Assembly (NCBI RefSeq): GCF_021028995.1
Contig: NZ_JAJJZG010000015.1
Location: forward strand, 1-64,000
DNA: 64,000 bases
DNA from: Halobacterium sp. KA-4
GTDB lineage: Archaea; Halobacteriota; Halobacteria; Halobacteriales; Halobacteriaceae
Direction of reading: 5' to 3'
Position 1 is the first letter of the stretch. Each line of letters begins with the position of its first letter. A model generated the notes under the pieces. It saw nothing but the letters and a program-made list of their open reading frames with translations, was not told where the DNA came from and made no database searches. The position numbers and the translations under genes were made by a program. Below are positions 48,957-57,671 of this stretch, one piece after another.

Positions 48957-49700
48957 TTATTGGGTGCCGAATACTTCCAGCGCCTCTTTCTCTAGCCCAG
49001 ATTTCGAGAATAATGAAATGACGTCGCCCGTTTCAATCCTGGTCTCGCCTTTCGGCGTTAGGATGTCGCCGTCGCGTTCGATGCCGACCACCAGCATTTC
49101 GTCAGCCAGCAGCCCCTTCTTGACTGCCTCCTCGATGGTAAGCCCTGCAACTTCCGCTCCCTCTGAGACGGTGAATTCGACGACCTCAGCGCCGCCAGCG
49201 AGACTCATGAAATCCGTCAGCGACGGCCCGACGGGAACATCATCTGGGCCAAATGGGTTGTACGGCTGATGGTACTCGCCTTCGACGACGCTCTCGTCCT
49301 CGATCTCTAACCCGATGTCCGAGAGTTCGCCCGCGATACGGCTGATATCGTCCGTATTCGACCCGACGGCGGTTACTGCAATATTCGTCTTCCCAGTCAT
49401 TAGCTCCCGGACGGACACGACGCCGGAAATCTCTAGTGCGGCCTGAGCGAGTCGGTCGCGGTCGGGAATCGGGGCCGTACAGCTGAACTGGTAGGTGACG
49501 CGTCCCTCGATAGATTTGTAGTTGATGTCGGCCAGATACCCGCGCAGCACGCCCTCCGCTTCGAGTTGATGGATTCGGTTTCGGATCGTTGCCGCGGTCA
49601 CCTCCATCTCCTCTGCGATCTCCGCGGCTGTCGTGTTCCGGGCATCACGCGCTAGGTGATAGAGGACCCGCTTGTCAATCTCATCGACCCGATATTCCAT
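48957..49700 (-). CDS. Lrp/AsnC-type regulator with RCK_C domain
   Basis: From the ATG at 49700, 247 residues. The Lrp/AsnC DNA-binding part is YRVDEIDKRVLYHLARDARN, AEIAEEMEVTAATIRNRIHQ, LEAEGVLRGYLADINY. An Lrp ligand-type domain follows, and a C-terminal RCK_C (TrkA-C) domain of about 75 residues (VVEFTVSEGAEVAGLTIEEA, LVVGIERDGDILTPKGETRIETGDVI). It probably binds a nucleotide or ion through RCK_C and controls the Trk genes to the right. Longer starts up to 49757 add a non-conserved tail. Such fusions recur next to haloarchaeal trk genes. Confidence 0.83.
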   Translation of the reverse strand: MEYRVDEIDKRVLYHLARDARNTTAAEIAEEMEVTAATIRNRIHQLEAEGVLRGYLADINYKSIEGRVTYQFSCTAPIPDRDRLAQAALEISGVVSVRELMTGKTNIAVTAVGSNTDDISRIAGELSDIGLEIEDESVVEGEYHQPYNPFGPDDVPVGPSLTDFMSLAGGAEVVEFTVSEGAEVAGLTIEEAVKKGLLADEMLVVGIERDGDILTPKGETRIETGDVISLFSKSGLEKEALEVFGTQ

Positions 49701-49962
49701 ACTTGTACTAGGGTTAGAACGCATAACTAATCCTCGATTTGTGAGCACACAACCCACTATTGTGTCTCCACGTACTTGTCATCATTCCCTATGCATATTT
49801 TGCAAATTAAAAAATCTACCCCAGATATTTCTCTTGCAAAAATATAATGCCAACTCTTATTGCGTGGTGACAATCTATCTGGGGGATAGCCGCCACCGAA
49901 TCCGCACCAAACTGGTTTGATACTCAACCATCGGTGTCCGACCTGAAGTGGCCGGCTAACCC

Positions 49963-50313
49963 ATGACACCATCACATATTGACCCCCCAGACGCCATCCC
50001 GACGGACGTCGCAGCAACGCTCGAACGCTGCAGTGATGCGGAACTCCGGGAGATCATTCACTACGCACAACAGCTCCTCCGAGCGCATCCGCCGCTAACG
50101 GACGCCATCGAGTCACGGCCGGGAGAAGACCTCGTTCGCATCGAGGACCACGGTGCATACACCATCGCCGTCGTCGAACGCCCCGGTGAAACGGACAAAG
50201 ATCGTGGCCCGTTCGCCTACCGAGTCAACTGGGAGTCGGATGTCAACGGCGGAGAGGGTAAGTACAGGTGGCACTACCTCGGGAAGGTCTACAGCGACCC
50301 AGGGGGTGGCTGA
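49963..50313 (+). CDS. Conserved-looking hypothetical protein
   Basis: 116 residues with a helical N-terminus (TPSHIDPPDAIPTDVAATLERC, AELREIIHYAQQLLRAHPPL) and a beta-rich end (GAYTIAVVERPGETD, FAYRVNWESDVNGGEGKYRWHYLG). I recall similar proteins in haloarchaea but no function. It is the first gene of the probable trk operon; its TGA and the USP ATG are one base apart. Confidence 0.7.
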   Translation: MTPSHIDPPDAIPTDVAATLERCSDAELREIIHYAQQLLRAHPPLTDAIESRPGEDLVRIEDHGAYTIAVVERPGETDKDRGPFAYRVNWESDVNGGEGKYRWHYLGKVYSDPGGG

Positions 50314-50314
50314 G

Positions 50315-50758
50315 ATGGCGAACTCGTTATTCCGGCGCGTTATTGCGCCAGTCGCTACCCCAGACGATGCGGCGACGACGGCCGACGCGCTCGCCCCGCA
50401 CGTGAGGGGGACAGATTCGACAGTCGTTGCCATTCACGTAATCGAGAAGGCTGGCGGTGCTCCTGACAAAGCGTCCGTAGAGCAACGCGAACAGTACGCC
50501 TCAGAGGTCTTCGACGTCGTCGCCGACGGCTTCGAAGGGACCGGAGTGACAGTCGAACTGGACCTCCGATACGGGACCGACGTTGCAGCGACGATTATCA
50601 ACGCAGCCCACGACAAGGACGCCAGCGCCATCGTCTTCACACCGCGTGGCGGGAGTCGATGGCGCAAACTCCTAACCGGCGACGTCGCTCACAGGCTCGT
50701 AACCGACAGCGACGTTCCGATTCTGAGCCTTCCAGACCACGAGGTGAATGAGACGTGA
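50315..50758 (+). CDS. Universal stress protein (UspA type)
   Basis: 147 residues with the Usp fold: FRRVIAPVATPDDAATTADAL, VVAIHVIEKAGGAPDK, the ATP-loop-like VFTPRGGSRWRKLLTGDVAHRLV and the end DVPILSLPDHE. The GxxGx9G(S/T) motif is altered. It precedes trkA by about 55 bp. Usp genes often accompany Trk potassium transporters in haloarchaea. The Usp frame could be read further left but overlaps the previous gene. Confidence 0.83.
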   Translation: MANSLFRRVIAPVATPDDAATTADALAPHVRGTDSTVVAIHVIEKAGGAPDKASVEQREQYASEVFDVVADGFEGTGVTVELDLRYGTDVAATIINAAHDKDASAIVFTPRGGSRWRKLLTGDVAHRLVTDSDVPILSLPDHEVNET

Positions 50759-50812
50759 ACGTCTACGCATATTGCTTGAACAGGTCCCTTACCGCGATTT
50801 AGAAATCCATTC

Positions 50813-51523
50813 ATGTACATCATCATCGTCGGAGCCGGCGATATCGGGTCGCCACTCATCGAAATTGCAACGAACGCAGGCTACGAGGTCGTCGTGATTG
50901 AGAAGACCACCGACCGGGCAGACGAGGTCGCTAGTGAGTACGACTGCATGGTTCTTCACGCGGACGCGACGGTCAAAGAGTCCCTGCTTGATGCGGGTGC
51001 TGACCGCGCGGACGCGATTATCACGACAACCGATCAGGACGCAACGAACGTGATGGTTTCGTTGCTCGCCCAAGAGCTCGAAATTCCGGCAATCGTTTCG
51101 GTCGTGCACAACCCCGAGCACATGAATCTGTTCCGGCAGATTGGCGTCAATACGATGGAAAATCCTCAGCGACTCATCGCAGAGTCGCTGTTCCGGTCAG
51201 TTGACCGGCCGTCCATCGTCGATTACATGCGCGTCGGAGAGGTTGCCGAAGTGTTCGAAATTACTGTCGCTGAAGATGCACCAATCTCCGGGATGACACT
51301 CAGCGAGGCGGACCAAGAAGGATTGCTTGACGAGGAGACACTCGTCGTCGCAATTGAACGGAAAGGAACGGACTCCCCCATTACTCCTCGGGGTGACACT
51401 CGCATCAAGCAGGATGACCTCCTAACGGTCTACTCCGGGACTGGGGCGACACCGAAGGTGACGGATGTCTTCGGTCATTACGAGGACCACGAGGAGGATT
51501 CCTCGGAGGGGTTTGGATTATGA
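50813..51523 (+). CDS. trkA: TrkA potassium-uptake regulatory subunit
   Basis: 236 residues: an NAD-binding RCK_N domain (YIIIVGAGDIGSPLIEIATN, acidic Glu after VVVIEK, MVLHADATVKESLLDAGADR) followed by an RCK_C domain (VFEITVAEDAPISGMTLSEA, IERKGTDSPITPRGDTRIKQDD). It gates the TrkH channel in response to nucleotides. The trkH gene follows by 44 bp. Together with the Lrp/RCK_C regulator this gives a full, locally controlled potassium-uptake unit, useful in high-salt life. Confidence 0.9.
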   Translation: MYIIIVGAGDIGSPLIEIATNAGYEVVVIEKTTDRADEVASEYDCMVLHADATVKESLLDAGADRADAIITTTDQDATNVMVSLLAQELEIPAIVSVVHNPEHMNLFRQIGVNTMENPQRLIAESLFRSVDRPSIVDYMRVGEVAEVFEITVAEDAPISGMTLSEADQEGLLDEETLVVAIERKGTDSPITPRGDTRIKQDDLLTVYSGTGATPKVTDVFGHYEDHEEDSSEGFGL

Positions 51524-51566
51524 ATTATCCAGCAAGCCCGCGGCGAAACGCGACTAGTAGTGACTA

Positions 51567-53117
51567 ATGAGAGTTGAGACAGACACGGTCGCACGCGACG
51601 TCGGCCGCATCGTACAGGCAGTCTCACTGATGATGGTCGTCTCTATCGTCGTGGCGGCTGTCAACCGTGAGTTCTACGCCATCCCCGCATTCCTCGCCTC
51701 TACCGTCATCACAGCCGGAATTGGAACTGGGTTGGCCCGACGCTATCGAGATGCAGCACCGCCGGAGAAACGCGACGCGATGGTCACTGCGGCCAGCTCG
51801 TGGGCGATCGTTGGCATCCTCGGCGGATTACCGTTTATCTTTATCGCGTGGACGATTCAGGTTGACCCATTCCCTGTTTGGGCGAATACACCACCAATAG
51901 ATTCAACGACAGCGATATTCCTCCATCCGCTCGATGCGGTGTTCGAGAGTATGAGCGGCTTTACTGGGACGGGCCTAACGATGGCTGCTGTCGAAGAGAA
52001 ACTCCCGCGGTCGCTGCACTGGTGGCGGTCGCTTATCGAGTGGATCGGTGGCGTCGGCGTCATCGTCTTGACTGTCGCCATTCTCCGGCGAAGTGGTGGC
52101 GGCGGATCGTATACGCTGTACGAGAGTGAAGCGCGCTCGGAGAAGATTCATCCGAGCATCGTCACGACTGTCCGAGAGATTTGGAAGATCTTCGTCGGCC
52201 TCACTGTCGGTTCGATCGTCCTCTTCCTGCTCGCTGGGATGCCGCTGTGGGATGCTATCAACCACGGAATGACTGGGATTGCGACGGGCGGGTTCTCCGT
52301 GCATGCGGAGTCTATTGGATACTACGACAGCCCGATTATTGAGTACGCGACGGTTCCGATAATGGTCGCGGGCAGCATCGCGTTCCCGATTCACTACCTA
52401 CTGTTCAGAGGCGAGCTACGGAACTTCTACGCGGACCTCCAGACGCGGTGGGTTTTCCTCTGGTTCGCCGCCGGCTCACTCGCGCTAACTGGTATTCTGT
52501 ACGCCAACGGCCAGTACGCGACGCTGGAGGAGACGTTCCGAGTGAGCCTGTTCCAGTTTGTGTCGGCGACGTCTAACACCGGCTTCGGGAGCGCGACGGT
52601 CGGTGGTGGGACTGAACAGGTGTGGAGTGCTGGCGCGACGTTACTGACGTGTCTGGGGATGCTGACCGGCGCCGCGGCGGGGTCCACGACGAGCGGGCTC
52701 AAACTGATTCGCGTCGCCACGCTCATCAAGGGCACCGTCTGGCAGATTCAGGAAGTATTCCGACCGAACACGGCGATTCGATACCTACGCATCGGCGAGC
52801 GCAAACTCAGCGAGCAGCAAGCCGAACGCGAATACACCGAAGCAACCGTTGTATTCGTCCTCTGGATCACGTTCCTCGCTATCGGCGTTGCCGTCCTCCT
52901 CCGCGTCCTGTCCCCGGGGTATCCGTTAGAATACGTGATTTTCGACGTGATGAGCGCGCAGAGCAACGTTGGGTTGGACTCTGGAATTACTGGGCCGGGG
53001 ATGCCCGACACCGCGAAAGCGATGTTAGTCATCAACATGTGGGTCGGCCGCTTGGAAATTATCCCCGTCGCAGTACTTCTCGGGACGATATTCCGCCGGT
53101 TCAATCTCTACCGATAG
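51567..53117 (+). CDS. trkH: TrkH potassium transporter
   Basis: A 516-residue TrkH/KtrB membrane channel with about ten helices. The four pore loops with their glycines are MSGFTGTGLT, MTGIATGGFS, ATSNTGFGSA and AQSNVGLDSG. Charged cytoplasmic stretches, LRIGERKLSEQQAEREYTEA, lie between. It is the transport subunit for K+ with TrkA upstream. The start ATG at 51567 precedes a helix (RIVQAVSLMMVVSIVVAAVN), as in the family. It is the last gene of the cluster. Confidence 0.9.
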   Translation: MRVETDTVARDVGRIVQAVSLMMVVSIVVAAVNREFYAIPAFLASTVITAGIGTGLARRYRDAAPPEKRDAMVTAASSWAIVGILGGLPFIFIAWTIQVDPFPVWANTPPIDSTTAIFLHPLDAVFESMSGFTGTGLTMAAVEEKLPRSLHWWRSLIEWIGGVGVIVLTVAILRRSGGGGSYTLYESEARSEKIHPSIVTTVREIWKIFVGLTVGSIVLFLLAGMPLWDAINHGMTGIATGGFSVHAESIGYYDSPIIEYATVPIMVAGSIAFPIHYLLFRGELRNFYADLQTRWVFLWFAAGSLALTGILYANGQYATLEETFRVSLFQFVSATSNTGFGSATVGGGTEQVWSAGATLLTCLGMLTGAAAGSTTSGLKLIRVATLIKGTVWQIQEVFRPNTAIRYLRIGERKLSEQQAEREYTEATVVFVLWITFLAIGVAVLLRVLSPGYPLEYVIFDVMSAQSNVGLDSGITGPGMPDTAKAMLVINMWVGRLEIIPVAVLLGTIFRRFNLYR

Positions 53118-53350
53118 GGCGTGGATACGCTCTGACTGCGGCCTTCTATTCTCACACAAGGTTAGTTGTTCGTCTGTACTTACCGACTGTTTCACCCAGT
53201 ACTCTGAATAAATAAACTGCACTTTCAACTACTGCTAGCCTCGCTCAACCACGCTTCTGTTCGCGAGAAGGCTGCAAAGAATGTTAAGCAAACAGCACGA
53301 AATGTAGAATATCTAAAAGATTTATAAGTGTTCTAGTCTAAAGCGCTTCC
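53118..53350. other. Gap between trkH and the R-M gene
   Basis: AT-rich interval with a likely promoter for the restriction-modification gene (TTTATAAGTG about 20-30 nt before the ATG at 53351). No gene found. Confidence 0.5.
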
Positions 53351-56300
53351 ATGCCAACACCGTCGGACTTTCTCGACGGCCTCCACAATATCGGAGACCG
53401 CGTACACGCCGAAATGAGTGAAAAAGACGTCGAGAACGCCTTCCTCAACGAACACTTCTACACTCTACTGGACTATGACGGCGCAGGCCACGACCTGCGC
53501 AGCGAGATGACACTCCCGGACAACAAGCGCCCGGACTACATCACCCTCGACGACAACGAATCCGTCACCGCCGTCTACGAATTCAAATCCAGCGGACGCG
53601 ACCTCGACAAACACACCGACCAACTATTCCACTACGTAGACGAGCTGAAAGCCGACTATGGAGTGCTGACAAACGGCGAAGAACTGCGCCTATACCGCCG
53701 CGACGAATCCCACCTCACCACGATCGCCCTCGCCGAAGCAACAAGCCAGCAAGCGCGAGACACGTTCAAAGCGCTACAGAAACCGGAATGGGATATCACT
53801 GACACCGAAAGTGTAAACGACTACCTGAATCGGCTTGAGCCAGTCACGCTCAACGGCGAACTCGGTCGCGAACACTTCTTCGACACGTTCCGTTTGGAGG
53901 AAGGGAGTGTGTTTGCAGATCTCGTCACCGCGATGATGGACCTGCTACACGAACTGCGCGACGACAAAGAAGCGAAATTCGTCGAAGGTGCATATGATTT
54001 CTGGGAAGCCAGCTACGCGAACATCCCCGAAGACACACCCGAGTCATGGGAGTCGATGCTGCCGAGCAACCGACAGTCCGACCTAAAGGACTTCATGTTC
54101 TGCCTCGAGAGTGGGCACGCACTCCTTGGACGGCTGTTGTTGTCGAAGGCTGCGCAGGACTACGACTTCTTCAAGCAAACCCAGTACGAGGGAATGGACG
54201 ACTACTTCACCGGCCTTTCGGGATTCTCATCAGAAATCGACCCTGAATCCTACCCCGTTGCTGCCGCAAGCCTCATCGAAGACATGCAAGAACAGCTCGT
54301 TGAGAGTCTCTTTGAGGACGACATTTTCACGTGGTGGAAAGAGAGCTACCGTACGGCGCTAGCGACCGGGCACGGAAGTGGTGCGACACGGTTCAAGAAA
54401 GTCGCAGAGGAAGGGACCGATACAGAGCTGAGTGAAGCGACCAGAGAGCGGTTTAGTCGCGCAATTTCACATACGCTGTTCGCGGTGCTGAAGTTCGACT
54501 TCGCCCAGATTTCGGGTGACCCACTCGGGAATCTGTACCAGCGGTATTTCGACCCGGAGACGCGGAAAGCGCTTGGAGAGTTCTACACACCCGAACCCGT
54601 CGTGGACTACATTATGGACGGTGTTGACTACGACGTCGGGGTATCCTCGCAACGAGTAATTGACCCGGCATGCGGATCTGGTACGTTCCTGGTTGAAGCC
54701 ATCGAGCGATACATCGAAGACGTACGACGGTATGACGACGACCCGGATTGGACGAAAGAATTGACTGAGTTGTGTACGCACCCGCATGTTGTCGGTGTAG
54801 ACATTCACCCATTCGCGGTATTGATGGCGCAGATCCGATTCATGGTCGCGATCTTGCCGGAATACCGAGAAGCGAAACAACAGGACCACGATTTCACGAT
54901 CCGCAGACTCCCGATTTTCCGCGCAGACACCCTCCGAGACGAACGTGAACTAACCGGCGCCGACCTTGGAGACGCGGAAGGTCGGCAACTGACTTGGGAT
55001 GCGATGACCGAGGACACACAGGACGTTCGCGTACCTGTACCGCTCCCGATCGAGGTCGATGATACAGCAGACACGCCCGGAGTCGAGACTGACGACGGGT
55101 TCCTGGTAAAGCGAATTCGGATGCCGTTATTCGACACAATCCAACTGAAAACCGGGGTGAGTAATTTCGGGGAATACTTCGCGGCGCTACAAGGCGTTCT
55201 CGACGTCGTGAAGTGGCATATGGACGAAGGATACTGGGAGTACCAAGGCGGTCTTAACTCCGGTATCGAGCGGTACACGTCCCAGGGATACGACGGTGTA
55301 GAGGAGTTCTTCTCGCCGTATGTAGACGATATGCTGGAGGTGACACGGCAGCTGCAGGAGAACCACGACGACGGGCGCCTGTTCAAGATGTTCGAGGACA
55401 CCGTACTGGCGCTCGTTGTGAAGAATTACATGGACTACGACTACGTCGTGGGGAACCCGCCGTACGTGCGCGTGCAGAACCTACCCGATAGTCAGAAAGA
55501 GATGATGGAGTCGCTATACGACTCAACCACCGGGAATTACGATATTTACTGTCCGTTCTACGAGCGTGGACTCGATTGGCTCCAGGAGGGAACGGGGAAA
55601 CTCGGGTTCATTACCCCGAACCAGTTCATGGTCACAGAGTACGGTGAGGGCCTTCGACAAGTAATGCTAGACGAAAGTCGCATCAAGGAGGTGTACGACT
55701 TCCGCGACTCCGGTGTGTTTGAGGATGCGACCAACTACCCGGCAATCGTAATTCTGGAAGACGAACCAGACGAGTCCACACGCGAAGATAACGATATTCG
55801 ATGTGTCAGAGTCAAAGCGAACACCGACAATGAGAGTGACCGAGAGCTCGACGATGAGATTATCAAAGCGGTGCGTGATCACCGTGGGAACCCTGGGTAT
55901 TCGGACGAGTTCATCGACGTGTTTGACTACCCGCAGAGCACGCTTTCAGGCGAGGAATATTGGCCGTTGATGCCGCCGGAGGAATTGCAGGTGTTTGAGA
56001 AGCTCGAACAGCAAGCTGATACAACAATCGGGAAGGCGACTGATGCCGTATTCCAGGGTATTCGGACGAGTGCGAACAAGATTTACGTAGTTGACGTACT
56101 CGATGCCGATCGCGTAGAATCGAGTGATACCGGCGATGTAGTGACAATCGTGCCGACAGGTGAGTCGAAGGAGTACGAGATTGAGACTGATTTACTGCGC
56201 CCGTTCCTGAAAGGGAATGACGTCAAGAGGTGGCGTGGTAAGTGGTCTGGCTTGCACGTTATCTACCCGTATCACGTACAGCAGGCGAACGACGGTGGCC

Positions 56301-57244
56301 AGGAAGCGGTGCTGTATGGTGAAGATGAGTTACGCGATGAGTTGCCGCTGTCCTGGCAGTACCTACAAAAGCACGAGACAGCCTTAAGAGAGCGTGAAGA
56401 CGGCGGTTGGTTGGATAGTGACGTGTGGTGGGAGTTCGGACGTTCGCAGAATTTGGAGAAGTTCGAGACGCCGAAAACAATTCAGGCCGAGATTGCGGAT
56501 GATGCGACGTTCATGATCGACGAGGCCGGAACATGGTACTTTACGACGGCGTATGGTGTCACGTTTAGCGAGCAGTACCGCGATATTACAGAAATTTTGT
56601 CTACGGAACTGAATTCGAAGGCATTAGATTTCTACTTGAAGCATATCGCGGCCATCAAAGCGGGCGGATACTACTCATACCGGACGCAGTACGTCGAAAA
56701 GCTCCCATGTGTTACTCAAGATTCTACTGACGTCTTTCAGGATATCCGTGATAGAACAGGGGATATTGTCTCGTCGATTGACCTAGATAGTAAAACGAAC
56801 CGCTTCCCTGAGGCGTATCTGGGCGACTACGATGGGCAGCTGGACCGAATTGAGTACGAGTGGCAGACTCGTCGATATCCGGTGAATGCATCTGTAGAAG
56901 AGACCGACGATGGGCGGTTTGTGGTGACCGCCGGGAACACTGACGAGATTACCGACCCGCTCATTGATTCTGGAAGTCGGGCGGAGAATGAATTGCGCGC
57001 GGAGTACGTTCGTGAGGCGGTCAATGGTCGGAATATGAAGAGTGGTGAGGAGATGTCGATGCAGATTCCGGTCGCGCAGGACGGTGTTGAGGAGTTACTG
57101 GATCGTCTGAAGGAGGACGAACAGACGGTTGCTGCGAAGGACATCAGTGCGCTTGAGGCGGAAATTGATGAAGCGGTGTATGAGCTGTTCGGACTCTCTG
57201 AGGAGGAACAGCAGGTAGTGGAGAATTACCACGAAGTGTTCTGA
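53351..57244 (+). CDS. Type IIG/IIL-like restriction-modification enzyme
   Basis: A single 1,297-residue polypeptide combining nuclease and methylase. The N-terminus has a PD-(D/E)xK nuclease site, KRPDYITLD then AVYEFKSS (Asp62, Glu77, Lys79). A helical linker follows. The adenine-N6 methylase core has motif I DPACGSGTFLVEA near residue 438, the LGEFYTPEPVVDYI approach before it, and motif IV VVGNPPYVRV near 702. The C-terminal third (from about 830) is the target-recognition region, TaqI-type (GIRTSANKIYVV, LLRPFLKGNDVKRW, TQYVEKLPC). All catalytic residues appear present. No separate R, M or S gene adjoins, so it works alone. It defends the replicon or acts as a maintenance system. Confidence 0.88.
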   Translation: MPTPSDFLDGLHNIGDRVHAEMSEKDVENAFLNEHFYTLLDYDGAGHDLRSEMTLPDNKRPDYITLDDNESVTAVYEFKSSGRDLDKHTDQLFHYVDELKADYGVLTNGEELRLYRRDESHLTTIALAEATSQQARDTFKALQKPEWDITDTESVNDYLNRLEPVTLNGELGREHFFDTFRLEEGSVFADLVTAMMDLLHELRDDKEAKFVEGAYDFWEASYANIPEDTPESWESMLPSNRQSDLKDFMFCLESGHALLGRLLLSKAAQDYDFFKQTQYEGMDDYFTGLSGFSSEIDPESYPVAAASLIEDMQEQLVESLFEDDIFTWWKESYRTALATGHGSGATRFKKVAEEGTDTELSEATRERFSRAISHTLFAVLKFDFAQISGDPLGNLYQRYFDPETRKALGEFYTPEPVVDYIMDGVDYDVGVSSQRVIDPACGSGTFLVEAIERYIEDVRRYDDDPDWTKELTELCTHPHVVGVDIHPFAVLMAQIRFMVAILPEYREAKQQDHDFTIRRLPIFRADTLRDERELTGADLGDAEGRQLTWDAMTEDTQDVRVPVPLPIEVDDTADTPGVETDDGFLVKRIRMPLFDTIQLKTGVSNFGEYFAALQGVLDVVKWHMDEGYWEYQGGLNSGIERYTSQGYDGVEEFFSPYVDDMLEVTRQLQENHDDGRLFKMFEDTVLALVVKNYMDYDYVVGNPPYVRVQNLPDSQKEMMESLYDSTTGNYDIYCPFYERGLDWLQEGTGKLGFITPNQFMVTEYGEGLRQVMLDESRIKEVYDFRDSGVFEDATNYPAIVILEDEPDESTREDNDIRCVRVKANTDNESDRELDDEIIKAVRDHRGNPGYSDEFIDVFDYPQSTLSGEEYWPLMPPEELQVFEKLEQQADTTIGKATDAVFQGIRTSANKIYVVDVLDADRVESSDTGDVVTIVPTGESKEYEIETDLLRPFLKGNDVKRWRGKWSGLHVIYPYHVQQANDGGQEAVLYGEDELRDELPLSWQYLQKHETALREREDGGWLDSDVWWEFGRSQNLEKFETPKTIQAEIADDATFMIDEAGTWYFTTAYGVTFSEQYRDITEILSTELNSKALDFYLKHIAAIKAGGYYSYRTQYVEKLPCVTQDSTDVFQDIRDRTGDIVSSIDLDSKTNRFPEAYLGDYDGQLDRIEYEWQTRRYPVNASVEETDDGRFVVTAGNTDEITDPLIDSGSRAENELRAEYVREAVNGRNMKSGEEMSMQIPVAQDGVEELLDRLKEDEQTVAAKDISALEAEIDEAVYELFGLSEEEQQVVENYHEVF

Positions 57245-57671
57245 ATGGCCTCCAGTGGTTGAGTCGGTCCTCGTAGTACTTCTCTCTCGTCCCCTCCTGT
57301 GATTGTTTCCGTCGGGTGATTCATTCTATAATGCTTTAGCGATCCTGTGCTATCAGGGTGTGTGAGGGTCTCTGCAGACTGATTATGGGGTGGGCTCTGT
57401 TGAGAAGCGGTGCGAATAAACCGCTTATTTGTATGTTAGAGAACCTCGAAAACTGTGGGGCCACAGGTTCGGAAGGTGACTTTTCACACTAATCTGGAAA
57501 GCGGAAATAACGTTCAGCGTGAGTAATCGATGAGAAGTCACTTCCAACCTAGAAACTCCTACCAGCGGACTGGCAGAACAGCGGTTGATTTATGAGAACT
57601 GCCGCAAAAAGTCGTTATCTGAAGAGCGCTGCTGCTACCGATCGAATTAACACGAAGAGAAGAGTCCCCGC
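57245..57671. other. Gap right of the R-M gene
   Basis: Intergenic DNA of 430 bp with no frame of credible composition. One end of the next insertion element presumably lies here but was not identified. Confidence 0.4.
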